DNA from: Sphingomonas sp. BK580
GTDB taxonomy: Bacteria > Pseudomonadota > Alphaproteobacteria > Sphingomonadales > Sphingomonadaceae
NCBI RefSeq assembly: GCF_014194975.1
Contig: NZ_JACIAY010000004.1
Coordinates: 62,001-126,000, forward strand
Direction of reading: 5' to 3'
DNA length: 64,000 bases
Of the stretch, positions 8,856 through 18,057 are shown piece by piece. Below the pieces are notes generated by a model. The model searched no databases. It was not told where the DNA came from and saw nothing but the letters and a program-made list of their open reading frames with translations. The position numbers and the translations under genes were made by a program. Each line of letters begins with the position of its first letter. The stretch's first letter is position 1.

Positions 8856-11363
8856 GTGCATATCAAGACCTTGCTTCTGTTCACCTGCGTGCCGCTGGGA
8901 TCAACAGCGCCGCAGCTCGCCGCCGCGCAGCAGGCGCCCGCGACGGGCGGCCGTGACGAGGCCGCTACGACTCCCGCCGAGGCGCCGCCGCGGCGCGACG
9001 TGGTCGTCACCGCGGTGGCGCGCGGCCGCGACCGGCTCGACACCGCGGTCTCGACCAGCCAGCTGCTCGCCAGCGACATCGACAAGATCGCGCCACGCTC
9101 GATCGCCGAGATCTTCCGCAACATCCCCGGCATCCGGTCGGAGAGCTCGGGCGGCGAGGGCAACGCCAATCTCTCGATCCGCGGCCTGCCGATGGCGACC
9201 GGCGGGGGCAAATACCTGCAGCTCCAGGAGGACGGTCTGCCGGTCGTCGAATACGGCGACCTGGTCTTCGGCAATGCCGACATCTTCCTGCGCGCCGATC
9301 TGGGCGTCGCCAGCGTCGACTCAGTGCGCGGCGGCTCGGCCTCGACCTTCGCGTCCAACTCGCCCGGCGGCGTGATCAACCTGATCTCCAAGACCGGCGA
9401 GACCGAGGGGGGCGCGGTGCAGCTGCTCACCGGGCTCGACTATGGCGAGCATCGCCTCGACATGGACTATGGCGGGCGGCTCGGCCGCGGCTGGCGCTTC
9501 CACGTCGGCGGTTTCGTCCGCCGGGGCGAGGGGCCGCGGCGGATCGGCTATGACGGCAACCGCGGCGGCCAGATCAAGCTGAACCTCACCAAGGAGTTCG
9601 ACGGCGGCTACGTGCGCCTCTACGGCAAATCGCTCGACGACCGCGCCGTGAGCTACATGCCCAACCCGGTGCGCGTGACGGGCAGCGACGCCGACCCGCA
9701 CTACGAGAGCCTGCCGGGCTTCGACATCGGCCGTGACGCGCTCTCGTCGCGCTACGCGCTCCGCAACGTCACGCTGGACGGCGCCAACCGCCGCAGCGTC
9801 CACGACCTGCGCGACGGCATGCACCCGGTGGTCGGCGCGATCGGGCTCGAGGCGCAGGCGACGCTCGCCGGCTGGACGGTGATCGACCGCTTCCGCTTCA
9901 CCCGCATCGCGGGCCGCTTCATCGCCAACTTCCCCGCCGCGATCGCCGCCGCGAGCGACGTCGCCGCGGCGCTCGGCGGCGCCGGCGCGACGCTGCGCTA
10001 CGCCACGGGGGCGCAGCCCGGCCAGAAGATCACCCGGCGCGGCCAGCTCGGTGCCGGCAACGGCCTGCTCGTCGAGAACATCGTCTTCGACGCCAAGATC
10101 AACAGCTTCGGCAATCTGTTCAACGATCTGCGCGCGAGCCGCGTCGATCCGGTCGGAGGCGGCGAGCTGACCAGCACGCTGGGCTTCTACCGTTCGCGCC
10201 AGGACGTCCACACCGATTGGCTGTGGACGTCGGACCTGCTCGAGCTGCGCGGCCGCGGCACGGCGACGATGATCGACCTGTATGACTCGCGGAGCGTGGC
10301 GGTGACGCAGGACGGCTTCTACGGTTACGGCGCGAGCTTCTTCGGTGACTGCTGTCGCCGCCGCCACCGCGTCGACTATCACACCAATGCGCCGTTCGGC
10401 TCGCTCAACTACAGGCTGGGTGGCGTCTCGCTGGGCGGCAGCCTGCGCTACGATTTCGGCGACGCCGCCGGACTGATCTACGGATCGGACCTGGGCGGGG
10501 GACGGCCCACGCTCACCGCGCGCGACATGAACGGCGACGGCACGATCGCGGCGGCGGAACGGCGCGTCGCGGTGCTGCCGCTCGGCAGCCCGGCGCCGGT
10601 CTTCTACGGCTGGCGCTATTTGTCCTACTCGACCGGCATCAACTGGCGCGTCGCCGAGCCCTTCGCGCTGTTCGCGCGCTACAGCCGCGGCGCCCGCACC
10701 AACTCGGACCGGCTGCTGTTCGGCCCAGGGCTGGACGTCGCCACCGGCGCGCTGACCAACCGCCGCGCCGCGGTCGACCGGGTCGAGCAGGTCGAGGGAG
10801 GGCTGAAGTACCGCGACGACGGCGTGCGACTCGATCTCACCGGCTTCTGGGCACGAACCGGCGAGCAGAACGCGCAGATCACCACCCCCGGCTCGTTCAT
10901 CGACCGGGTCTATCGTGCACACGGGGTCGAGGCGGAGGGGGCGCTCACCGGTTGGGTGTTCAGCCTGACCGCCGGCGCGACCCTCACCGATAGCAGGATC
11001 GCGATCGACCAGATCGACCCGAGCACGGTCGGTCACGTGCCACGGCGGCAGGCGCGCTTCATCTTCCAGACCACCCCCGAGCTGACGCTGGGCCCGATCG
11101 AGCTCGGCGCCAACGTCGTCGGCACGACCAGCAGCTTCGCGCAGGACGAGAACCGGCTGAAGCTGCCCGGGTTCGCCACGGTCGGTGCGTTCGCCACCTG
11201 GCACCTCGGCGAGCGGTTGCAGCTGTGGGTCAACAGCAACAACCTGCTCGACCAGCTCGGCTTCACCGAGTCCGAGAACGGGACGATCCCGGCCGGCGGC
11301 ATCGTCCGCGCCCGCTCGGTCAACGGGCGCACCACCTCGCTGGCGCTGCGCCTGCTGCTCTGA
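8856..11363 (+). CDS. TonB-dependent outer-membrane receptor
   Basis: An 835-residue outer-membrane active transporter driven by TonB/ExbBD. It has a signal peptide (1 to about 24), a TonB-box-like DVVVTA at 48-53, a plug domain (about 60-180, with NIPGIRSE, LSIRGLP and GGSASTF) and a C-terminal beta-barrel of alternating aromatic strands with the usual LQLWVNSNNLLDQ near the end. The GTG at 8856 follows AAAAAGGGG. Residues 557-568 in a barrel loop read DMNGDGTIAAAE, a complete EF-hand-type calcium loop, and a CC pair lies in another loop. Position after a secreted beta-galactosidase suggests uptake of oligosaccharides or another complex nutrient; the ligand is unknown. Confidence 0.9.
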   Translation: MHIKTLLLFTCVPLGSTAPQLAAAQQAPATGGRDEAATTPAEAPPRRDVVVTAVARGRDRLDTAVSTSQLLASDIDKIAPRSIAEIFRNIPGIRSESSGGEGNANLSIRGLPMATGGGKYLQLQEDGLPVVEYGDLVFGNADIFLRADLGVASVDSVRGGSASTFASNSPGGVINLISKTGETEGGAVQLLTGLDYGEHRLDMDYGGRLGRGWRFHVGGFVRRGEGPRRIGYDGNRGGQIKLNLTKEFDGGYVRLYGKSLDDRAVSYMPNPVRVTGSDADPHYESLPGFDIGRDALSSRYALRNVTLDGANRRSVHDLRDGMHPVVGAIGLEAQATLAGWTVIDRFRFTRIAGRFIANFPAAIAAASDVAAALGGAGATLRYATGAQPGQKITRRGQLGAGNGLLVENIVFDAKINSFGNLFNDLRASRVDPVGGGELTSTLGFYRSRQDVHTDWLWTSDLLELRGRGTATMIDLYDSRSVAVTQDGFYGYGASFFGDCCRRRHRVDYHTNAPFGSLNYRLGGVSLGGSLRYDFGDAAGLIYGSDLGGGRPTLTARDMNGDGTIAAAERRVAVLPLGSPAPVFYGWRYLSYSTGINWRVAEPFALFARYSRGARTNSDRLLFGPGLDVATGALTNRRAAVDRVEQVEGGLKYRDDGVRLDLTGFWARTGEQNAQITTPGSFIDRVYRAHGVEAEGALTGWVFSLTAGATLTDSRIAIDQIDPSTVGHVPRRQARFIFQTTPELTLGPIELGANVVGTTSSFAQDENRLKLPGFATVGAFATWHLGERLQLWVNSNNLLDQLGFTESENGTIPAGGIVRARSVNGRTTSLALRLLL

Positions 11364-11372
11364 GCTAGCCGA

Positions 11373-13745
11373 TCAGGCCGCCGCGGGGCGGAGCAGCGGC
11401 TCCACCCGCGGCGCGTCGGGCTCGCGCCAGCGCTCCGCCAGCCGGCGATAGGTGGCGAGCGCCTGCCCGACGACCTGATCCATGTTGTAGTAGCGATAGG
11501 TCGCGAGCCGCCCGACGAAGCTCACCCCGGCCTCGGCGATGGCGAGTGCCTCGTACCTCTTGAACAGCTCCTGGTTCTCCGCGCGCGGGATCGGATAATA
11601 GGGGTCACCGGTGGCGCTGGGATATTCGTAGGTGATGCTGGTGTTCGGCGCCTGCTGCCCGGTGAGGTGCTTGTACTCGGTCACGCGCGTGTACGGCACG
11701 TCGGGCGAGGGATAGTTCACCACCGCCACCGGCTGGTGCCACTCCTGTGCCAGCGTCTCGTGCTGGAAACGCAGCGAGCGGTACGGCAGCTTGCCGTAGC
11801 GGTAGCCGAAATATTCGTCGATCGGCCCGGTGAAGACGAGGTGGTCGTGTGGGTAGGCGTCGCGCGCCTCGTGGTAATCGACGCCCAGCAGCACGTCGAT
11901 GTTCGGATGATCGAGCATCCGCTCGAACATGCGAGTGTAGCCGTCGAGCGGCATCGCCTGGAAGCTGTCGGTGAAATAGCGGTCGTCGGTGTTGGTGCGC
12001 GTCGGCACGCGCGCGGTAACGGATTTGTCGAGCTCGGACGGGTCGAGCCCCCATTGCTTGCGCGTGTAGCCCTGGAAGAAGGTCTCGTAGAGGTCGCGAC
12101 CGACGGCGGAGATCACCACGTCGGCCGAGGTGCGCACGACATCGACCGGCTCGGCGCGGCTGGCGAGGAAAGCGGCGGCCTCCGCCTCGGTCTCCAGCTC
12201 CAGCCCGTAGAGCGCGTTGAGCGTGGTCCGGTTGATCGGCATCGGCACCAATGTGCCGCGCACGTCGGCGAGGACGCGATGCTCGTACGGCCGCCAGTCG
12301 GTGAAGCGCGACAGATAGTCGACGATCTCGCCCGAGTTGGTGTGGAAGATGTGCGGGCCATATTGATGCATCAGCACGCCGCCGGCGTCGAGATGGTCAT
12401 AGGCGTTGCCGGCGACGTGCGGCCGGCGATCGACCACCAGCACGCGCTTGCCCGAACCGGCGGCGAGCCGCTCGGCCATCACCGCGCCGGCGAACCCCGC
12501 GCCGACCACCATCACGTCGTAGCGCTCGCGCGTCGTCACGGGCCAGGCCAGCGGCGAGACGATCGGCTGGACATGGCTGCCGCGCGCGACTGCTTCGTCG
12601 ATCAGCGCCGCCATGTCGCGCTGCACCTGGTCCCACGAACCGCGTGCCAGCAGGGCGTCGACCTCGGGCAGCCATCGCTCGGGCGCACGCGCCAGCTCGA
12701 GCGCGGCGTCGCACATCGCCGCGAACTCCGCCGCGTCGGCCGCGACGAACACGCCCGGCACGTCGCCGTAGCTGCGCACCACGTCGGTCACCGGGGTGGA
12801 CACCACCGGACGACCGGCGGCGAGATATTCGGGTGTCTTGGTCGGGCTGATGAAGCGCGTGGCCTCGTTGATCGCGAAGGGCATCAGCGCCACGTCCCAG
12901 CCGCGCAGGTAGTCGGGCAGCTCGGCATAGCCGCGACCGCCGGGATAATGGAGGTTGGCTCGCCGCGGCAGATCGTCGGGTGAGATCTTCACCACCGGCC
13001 CGAGGATCACGATCTGATAGTCGGGGCGCGCGTCGGCGAGCGCGGCGAGCAGGTCCAGGTCCATCCGCTCGTCGATCACGCCGTAGAATCCGAGCCGCGG
13101 CGCGGGCAGGTCGCTCTGGTCGGCGGGCACCGTGCCGGGCGAGCGCGCGGCGGCGAAATGCGCGACGTCGACGCTGGAGGGGAAAGCATGTACCGCGGCA
13201 TGGCGCGCGCGCTTCGCCTCGTAGAGGCTGTGCCCGCCGGTGAAGACCAGATCGGCCTGGTCGAGCAGCCGTTGCTCGAGTGGCAGCAGGTCGTGCGGCG
13301 CGTTCTTGAACTGCGACAGCTCGTCCATACAGTCGTAGACGACGCAATCGGCGGCGAGATGCTCCGAGAACGGCAGCATCATCGGGGTGTAATACCAGCG
13401 CACCACCGGCCCGCGCGGCGACGCCATCAGGGCATCGAGCAGGCCGCGCAGCGTGGTGCACACCGCGTCGCCGTCCAGCCCGGCGGGAAGGTGCGGGGTG
13501 CACACGGTCACGCCCGTGTCGGCGCAGCGGCGCTGCTCGACGCGCGGCGCGGCATCCGCCGCGGCGACGATCGGCTCCTCCCAGAACAATACCCGTCGCG
13601 CGCGCGCGAAGCGGTTCATCAGGTGCTGCGGCCGCTGGAGGACGAAATCCCAGCGCAGGTGGCTGAAGCAGATCAGCGTGCCCTTGTCGTCGCTGGCGGT
13701 CGCACGGCTGTCCTGGTGCGGCAGGGGGGACGAGGGCAGGGTCAC
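11373..13745 (-). CDS. glf: Glycosyltransferase / UDP-galactopyranose mutase fusion
   Basis: A 790-residue two-domain protein. Residues 1 to about 395 resemble GT-B glycosyltransferases (start ...LICFSHLRWDFVLQRPQHLM; C-terminal lobe with FISPTKTPEYLAAGRPVVST). Residues from about 409 form a full UDP-galactopyranose mutase: the FAD motif VVGAGFAGAVMAERLA, then YGPHIFHTN, TLNALYG and the C-terminal YRYYNMDQVVGQAL. The mutase makes UDP-galactofuranose, so the fused transferase plausibly uses that donor. I chose the GTG at 13745 (preceded by GGGAG at 8 nt); a longer frame to 13874 would run through promoter sequence. It is convergent with the TonB gene (9 bp apart) and divergent from the GH1 fusion. 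Confidence 0.85.
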   Translation of the reverse strand: MTLPSSPLPHQDSRATASDDKGTLICFSHLRWDFVLQRPQHLMNRFARARRVLFWEEPIVAAADAAPRVEQRRCADTGVTVCTPHLPAGLDGDAVCTTLRGLLDALMASPRGPVVRWYYTPMMLPFSEHLAADCVVYDCMDELSQFKNAPHDLLPLEQRLLDQADLVFTGGHSLYEAKRARHAAVHAFPSSVDVAHFAAARSPGTVPADQSDLPAPRLGFYGVIDERMDLDLLAALADARPDYQIVILGPVVKISPDDLPRRANLHYPGGRGYAELPDYLRGWDVALMPFAINEATRFISPTKTPEYLAAGRPVVSTPVTDVVRSYGDVPGVFVAADAAEFAAMCDAALELARAPERWLPEVDALLARGSWDQVQRDMAALIDEAVARGSHVQPIVSPLAWPVTTRERYDVMVVGAGFAGAVMAERLAAGSGKRVLVVDRRPHVAGNAYDHLDAGGVLMHQYGPHIFHTNSGEIVDYLSRFTDWRPYEHRVLADVRGTLVPMPINRTTLNALYGLELETEAEAAAFLASRAEPVDVVRTSADVVISAVGRDLYETFFQGYTRKQWGLDPSELDKSVTARVPTRTNTDDRYFTDSFQAMPLDGYTRMFERMLDHPNIDVLLGVDYHEARDAYPHDHLVFTGPIDEYFGYRYGKLPYRSLRFQHETLAQEWHQPVAVVNYPSPDVPYTRVTEYKHLTGQQAPNTSITYEYPSATGDPYYPIPRAENQELFKRYEALAIAEAGVSFVGRLATYRYYNMDQVVGQALATYRRLAERWREPDAPRVEPLLRPAAA

Positions 13746-13779
13746 GGAGGAGTCTCCCGGTGTTGCGGACACATTGGGA

Positions 13780-13805
13780 AACTCAGCAACATAGCCGCAT
13801 GTTCC
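13780..13805 (-). promoter_or_regulatory. EcfG-like promoter candidate for the GT-Glf gene
   Basis: On the minus strand GGAAC (13805-13801) is followed after 17 nt by AGTT (13783-13780). This is close to the GGAAC-N16/17-CGTT consensus of the alphaproteobacterial general-stress sigma factor EcfG. It lies 35 nt upstream of the chosen GTG. The -10 has one mismatch, so this is tentative. Confidence 0.35.
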
Positions 13806-13924
13806 AGTGTAAGTATCTGACAAACCTAAGTTTAGCTTTGGACCCGCGGCAAGGATTTTGCATCGGCGAGGCAACGGCGCGCGGAGCCGGACGTTGGCGG
13901 CACGATCGGGCAGAGGAGCGGAGC

Positions 13925-15757
13925 GTGCGCGAACTCGAGCTATGGGGCGGCCTGGAGTGTACCGTGAATCGCGTCGGCGACCATTACGTCGATCAATTCG
14001 CGCTGCTCGGCCATCGCGACCGTCCCGACGACGTCGACCTCGTCGCCGATCTCGGCGTCCGCGCCCTCCGCTACCCTATCCATTGGGAGACCGTCGCGCC
14101 CGAGAGGCCGGGATCGCGCGACTATGCCTGGTATGACCAGCGGCTGGAGCGGTGCCGCGCGCGCGGCGTCGGCGTGATCGCGGGGCTGGTTCATCACGGT
14201 TCCGGGCCGCGCTACACCGATCTGCTCGACGAGGATTTTCCCAGGCTGCTCGCGGACTATGCGGGCGCCACGGCCGCGCGTTATCCCTGGATCGAGCGAT
14301 GGACCCCGGTGAACGAGCCGCTCACCACCGCGCGCTTCGCGGCGCTCTACGGCCACTGGTACCCGCATCGCCGCGACGAGGGCGACTTCTGGCGCGCGCT
14401 CGTCAACCAGGTCGAAGGCACCGCGCGCGCGATGGCGGCGATCCGTTCGGTCAACCCGCGCGCGCAGCTGATCCAGACCGAGGATCTCGGGCGCAGCTTC
14501 GGCACCGTGGCGACACGCGACCAGGTCGCCTTCGACAACGTCCGGCGCTGGGCGACGTGGGATCTGCTGTGTGGACGGGTCGGGCCGGCGCACCCGCTCT
14601 ACGCTCGATTGAGCGACTCCGGTCTCGCCGCGCGACTCGACGCGCTCGCCGCGGCGCCGTGCCCCCCCGACGTGATCGGGGTGAATCATTATCTCACCAG
14701 CGACCGTTTCCTCGACCATCGCGTCGAGCGCTACCCGGCGCACACGCATGGCGGCAACGATCGCCAGCGGTTCGCCGACGTCGAGGCGGTGCGTGTGCTT
14801 GAGCCCGGGGCGCCGGGGCTGGCCGGGGTGCTGCGGGAGGCCTGGGCTCGCTACCGCCTGCCGCTGGCGGTGACTGAAGTGCACAACGGCTGCACGCGCG
14901 AGGAGCAGATGCGCTGGATGGCGGAGGCCTGGGACGATGCGCTGGCGCTGCGCCGGGACGGCGTCGATCTGCGCGCTGTGACGTGCTGGTCGCTGCTCGG
15001 GAGCCAGGGCTGGAACACGTTGCTGACCGGGAGCGGGCTGTACGAGCCGGGCGTCTACGACGTCTCGGATGGGGTGCCGCGCGCGACGGCGATGGTGCCG
15101 CTGCTGCGCGCGCTGGTGTCGGGCGGTGAGCGCGACCCGCTGGTGCACGTGCCGGGTTGGTGGCGGCGCGCGGACCGGCTCGCTTACGCCGCGGTGCCGC
15201 GCCCCGCCGCGATGACCGCGCAGCGACCATATCGTGACGCCAGCGAGGTCGCGGTGCCGCCGCTGCTGGTGCTCGGCCGCGACAACGCGCTCGCGCCGCA
15301 TCTCGCCATGGCCTGTGCGCAGCGCGCGATCCCGCTGGTCTTCGGCGAGCGCGACACCGACTCGCCGGAGGCCTGGGCGGTGATCGACCTCGACGGCGAT
15401 CCGCGCCGCAACGGCTCGGCACCCACGCGCCCGCGATTGCGGCTCCAGGCATCGTGGAGCGACGCGCCACCGCGCCCGCCGGGCCGCGCCCCCGCGACCC
15501 TGGTGGTCGTCGCCGACGACCTGTTCGCGGCCGACCGGCCGCCGTCGCGCGACGCGACGACGCTTACCTACGCGCCCGACCTGGTCCGTGCCGCGCTGGA
15601 CCTGCTGATCGACCGCGCCACCGGCGAGTGGCGCGTGCGGCATGGTCACGCGGGCCAGGAGCCGCGGGTGCGCCGGCTGCTGCTGCTGCGCCCGCTCAAG
15701 CAGGCACTCGCCGAGCAGGCCGACGCGCGCGCAGCGACGCTCACGCGCGCGGCCTGA
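13925..15757 (+). CDS. GH1 family glycosidase fused to a degenerate RmlD-like domain
   Basis: A 610-residue protein without a signal peptide. Residues 1 to about 420 form a GH1 (beta/alpha)8 barrel: acid/base E131 in TPVNEP, nucleophile E318 in VTEVHNG, plus PIHWETVAPE and CWSLLGSQGW. From about residue 444 the sequence recalls dTDP-4-dehydrorhamnose reductase (RmlD), but the glycine-rich NAD motif is gone (VLGRDNALAPHLA), the catalytic Tyr-Lys region is missing, and only N- and C-terminal fragments align. The GTG at 13925 follows GAGGAG. Full-length GH1-RmlD fusions are known elsewhere. Here the second domain probably has no reductase activity. It is divergent from the GT-mutase fusion and likely acts on the same glycan. 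Confidence 0.75.
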   Translation: MRELELWGGLECTVNRVGDHYVDQFALLGHRDRPDDVDLVADLGVRALRYPIHWETVAPERPGSRDYAWYDQRLERCRARGVGVIAGLVHHGSGPRYTDLLDEDFPRLLADYAGATAARYPWIERWTPVNEPLTTARFAALYGHWYPHRRDEGDFWRALVNQVEGTARAMAAIRSVNPRAQLIQTEDLGRSFGTVATRDQVAFDNVRRWATWDLLCGRVGPAHPLYARLSDSGLAARLDALAAAPCPPDVIGVNHYLTSDRFLDHRVERYPAHTHGGNDRQRFADVEAVRVLEPGAPGLAGVLREAWARYRLPLAVTEVHNGCTREEQMRWMAEAWDDALALRRDGVDLRAVTCWSLLGSQGWNTLLTGSGLYEPGVYDVSDGVPRATAMVPLLRALVSGGERDPLVHVPGWWRRADRLAYAAVPRPAAMTAQRPYRDASEVAVPPLLVLGRDNALAPHLAMACAQRAIPLVFGERDTDSPEAWAVIDLDGDPRRNGSAPTRPRLRLQASWSDAPPRPPGRAPATLVVVADDLFAADRPPSRDATTLTYAPDLVRAALDLLIDRATGEWRVRHGHAGQEPRVRRLLLLRPLKQALAEQADARAATLTRAA

Positions 15758-15854
15758 GCGCGCGCGGGAAAACAGGCTCACTCAAGTGAAGACGGGCGGA
15801 CATCGGTCGGTGTGCGCTCGTTCTCTCGGCATCAGAAAACCGGGAGAACTCAAC

Positions 15855-16838
15855 ATGTTAAACGAAGTAAGCGAACTCGATCAGCGGCCCGCCGCGCCCT
15901 GGGCCGCGGCCGAGCGTCGTCCCGCGTTGCTGGCGCTGCTGCGGTTGCTCGACGCCCGCGGTTATGATCATGTCACCGCCACACCGGGGACCCACGCGCG
16001 TGTACTCATGCGCGATCCCGAGCGGCTCGGTCGCGACGCCCGCGACGTGCTCGGCTGGAGCCGGCGCTTCGAGCGCGACGCCCTCGATCCCGAGCTGCTC
16101 GCCGGTCTGCGCGCCGCCGGTGCGGTGGCGATCGAGCCCGACGGGCGCCTGCGTCCTCTGCTGCGGGTGTCGCGCGTGGAAGGGCGGTTGTTCCTCCACT
16201 CGGCCTTTCCCACCGACGCACCCGACTCGGTCTTTCTCGGCCCCGACAGCCATCGCTTCGCGCAGCTGATCGCGGCACGGCTCGATCCGGGCGCCACCCG
16301 CGTGCTCGACTATGGCGCGGGCGCGGGCGTGGGCGGCATCGTCGCGGCCTCGCTGCTCGACCGCGCGCATCTGACGCTCGCCGACGTCAACCCGCGCGCG
16401 CTCGCGCTCGCCAGCGTCAACGCCGAACATGCCCAGGTCACCCACGCGACCGAGCAGGTGCAGACGCCGAGCGAACTGACCGGCGGCTTCGACCTGATCG
16501 TGACCCATCCCCCGTTCATGATCGACTCGGGCAGACGCGCCTACCGCGACGGCGGCGACCTGTACGGCGCGCGGCTGTCGCTCGAATGGGTGGTGCAGGG
16601 GCTCGCGCTGCTCGCACCGGGCGGGCGGCTGATCCTCCACACCGGTGTGTCGATCGTCGACGGACGGGACGTGCTCCGCGACGCGCTGCGCGAGCGCCTG
16701 CCCGCGATCGGCGTGCGGCTCGACTATCGCGAGCTCGACCCCGACATTTTCAGCGAGGATCTCGACCAGCCCGGCTATGAGCAGGTCGAGCGGATCGCCG
16801 CCGTGGGGCTGGTCGTTGAGCGGACCGGCGGCGCCTGA
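15855..16838 (+). CDS. Class I SAM-dependent methyltransferase
   Basis: A 327-residue cytoplasmic methyltransferase. It has an N-terminal helical region (1 to about 150) and a Rossmann SAM domain with motif I LDYGAGAGVGGI and an acidic LADVNPRAL. In place of the NPPF/NPPY motif of N-methyltransferases such as PrmC and RsmC/RlmG it reads THPPF, with H218 replacing the Asn that normally binds the target amino group. The ATG at 15855 follows GGGAG. It lies 97 bp after the GH1 fusion and may share its transcript. The target is unknown; the changed motif makes a standard N-methyltransferase role doubtful. Confidence 0.75.
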   Translation: MLNEVSELDQRPAAPWAAAERRPALLALLRLLDARGYDHVTATPGTHARVLMRDPERLGRDARDVLGWSRRFERDALDPELLAGLRAAGAVAIEPDGRLRPLLRVSRVEGRLFLHSAFPTDAPDSVFLGPDSHRFAQLIAARLDPGATRVLDYGAGAGVGGIVAASLLDRAHLTLADVNPRALALASVNAEHAQVTHATEQVQTPSELTGGFDLIVTHPPFMIDSGRRAYRDGGDLYGARLSLEWVVQGLALLAPGGRLILHTGVSIVDGRDVLRDALRERLPAIGVRLDYRELDPDIFSEDLDQPGYEQVERIAAVGLVVERTGGA

Positions 16839-16861
16839 GCGCCGCGCCACGGGAGACGACC

Positions 16862-17275
16862 ATGCCGCAGCTCAACGGGGTGCTGGAGACCGCACTCTAT
16901 GTCGACGACAAGGCGCGCTCGATCGCCTTCTTCCGCGACGTCATGGGGCTGGCGATCCTGCGCGACGAGGAGCGGCTCACCGCGTTCGACGCCGGCGGCG
17001 GCAGCGTGCTGCTGATCTTCGCGCGCGGTCAGTCCACCGCGGGCGAGGACACACCGCAGGGCCATATCCCCGGGCACGACGGGGCCGGCCCGCTCCATAT
17101 GGCGTTCAAGACCGCGGCGCCGGACTATGACGCGTGGCGCGATCACTTGCGCGAGCGGGGCGTGCGGGAGCTCAGCGAGATCCATTGGCCGGCCGGTGGC
17201 CGCAGCGTCTACTTCAACGATCCCGACGGGCATGTGCTGGAGATCGCGACGCCAGGGCTGTGGCCGAACTATTGA
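16862..17275 (+). CDS. VOC family (glyoxalase-like) protein
   Basis: A 137-residue protein of the vicinal oxygen chelate superfamily, with two beta-alpha-beta-beta-beta modules. Candidate metal ligands are E9 in the first strand, H79 in GPLHMAFK and E127 in DPDGHVLEI, the normal spacing. The C-terminal sequence VYFNDPDGHVLEIATPGLW is the family signature. It starts 23 bp after the methyltransferase stop with a GGGAG-type ribosome site at 16851-16855, so it is probably in the same operon. VOC proteins act as dioxygenases, glyoxalases or resistance proteins. Nothing here decides between them. Confidence 0.85.
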   Translation: MPQLNGVLETALYVDDKARSIAFFRDVMGLAILRDEERLTAFDAGGGSVLLIFARGQSTAGEDTPQGHIPGHDGAGPLHMAFKTAAPDYDAWRDHLRERGVRELSEIHWPAGGRSVYFNDPDGHVLEIATPGLWPNY

Positions 17276-17463
17276 GCCGCGATGCCCCGGCATTCGGGGA
17301 AGGTCGCGGGACTGTTCTGGGCGCTCGCGCGCCGGCAGGAGCCCGGCGCGGCGCACGACGAGGCGCGGCTCTGCTCAGCGCGGGGTTCCGGCCTCTGCCG
17401 GCACACGGACAGGGAACGGGCCCGGTGGATCGTTGCGCAGCGGTCCCCCCTTTGGGGGGCGTG

Positions 17464-18057
17464 TCACTCGTCGGCTCGCGCCAGCCACGCGGCCAGACTC
17501 AGCGCGCCGCTCGCCGCGGTCTCGGCGCACATGCTCTTGCGCATCAGCTCGAGCGCCCAGTCGAGATGCTCGGTCCGCTCGCTCGCCACCGCATCCTCGG
17601 GTACCCACAGGTCGTAGTCGCGCATATGCGCGTCGGCGGCGGTGAAGAGCACGCAGATGTCGGCGGCGACCCCGGTGAGGATCAGCCGGCGCACCCCGAG
17701 TTGCGGCAGCAGCACAGGCAGGTTGGTCGCGTAGAAGCCGGAGAACTGGGGCTTCACCACGAAATAGTCGCGGTCGCGTGGGCGCAGCGCGTCGATCAGC
17801 GCGGTGCCGCGGCTCCCCGCGCGGCGGCAATGGTCGACGATGCTCGACCGCTCCGAATGCCACTGGCCGAAATTGTCGTTGACGTAGATCACCGGTACCT
17901 CGGCCGCGTCGGCACGGTCGCGCAGCGTGCGGATGCGCTGCGCGGCCGCCTCGGCCGCTGGCGCGAGCTGTTCGCCGCCGTCGAAATCGAGGTCGTTGAT
18001 CATGTCGATGATCAGCAGCGCCGAGGCGCCCGGCGTCGGCTCGGTGGCGTCAGCCAT
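17464..18057 (-). CDS. Isochorismatase-family cysteine hydrolase
   Basis: A 197-residue cysteine hydrolase with the complete catalytic triad D18 (LLIIDMIND), K102 (FVVKPQFSGF) and C135 (GVAADICVLFTA). The length fits the family, which includes isochorismatases, nicotinamidases and N-carbamoyl amidases. The substrate is not deducible. Its ATG at 18057 lies inside the 3' end of the upstream receiver-like gene (8-bp overlap), so the two are translationally coupled. The downstream 188 bp before the VOC gene, whose stop faces it, show nothing I can name. Confidence 0.88.
   Translation of the reverse strand: MADATEPTPGASALLIIDMINDLDFDGGEQLAPAAEAAAQRIRTLRDRADAAEVPVIYVNDNFGQWHSERSSIVDHCRRAGSRGTALIDALRPRDRDYFVVKPQFSGFYATNLPVLLPQLGVRRLILTGVAADICVLFTAADAHMRDYDLWVPEDAVASERTEHLDWALELMRKSMCAETAASGALSLAAWLARADE

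Noticed and set aside
13746..13874. Longer N-terminus for the GT-mutase fusion from an ATG at 13874
   Set aside because: The extra 43 residues run through AT-richer promoter sequence with the CTGACA motif and lack conservation-like features. The GTG at 13745 has a ribosome site.
17276..17463. Possible small gene between the VOC and hydrolase genes
   Set aside because: Frames here are arginine-rich and lack a start with a ribosome site. It is a convergent gap.
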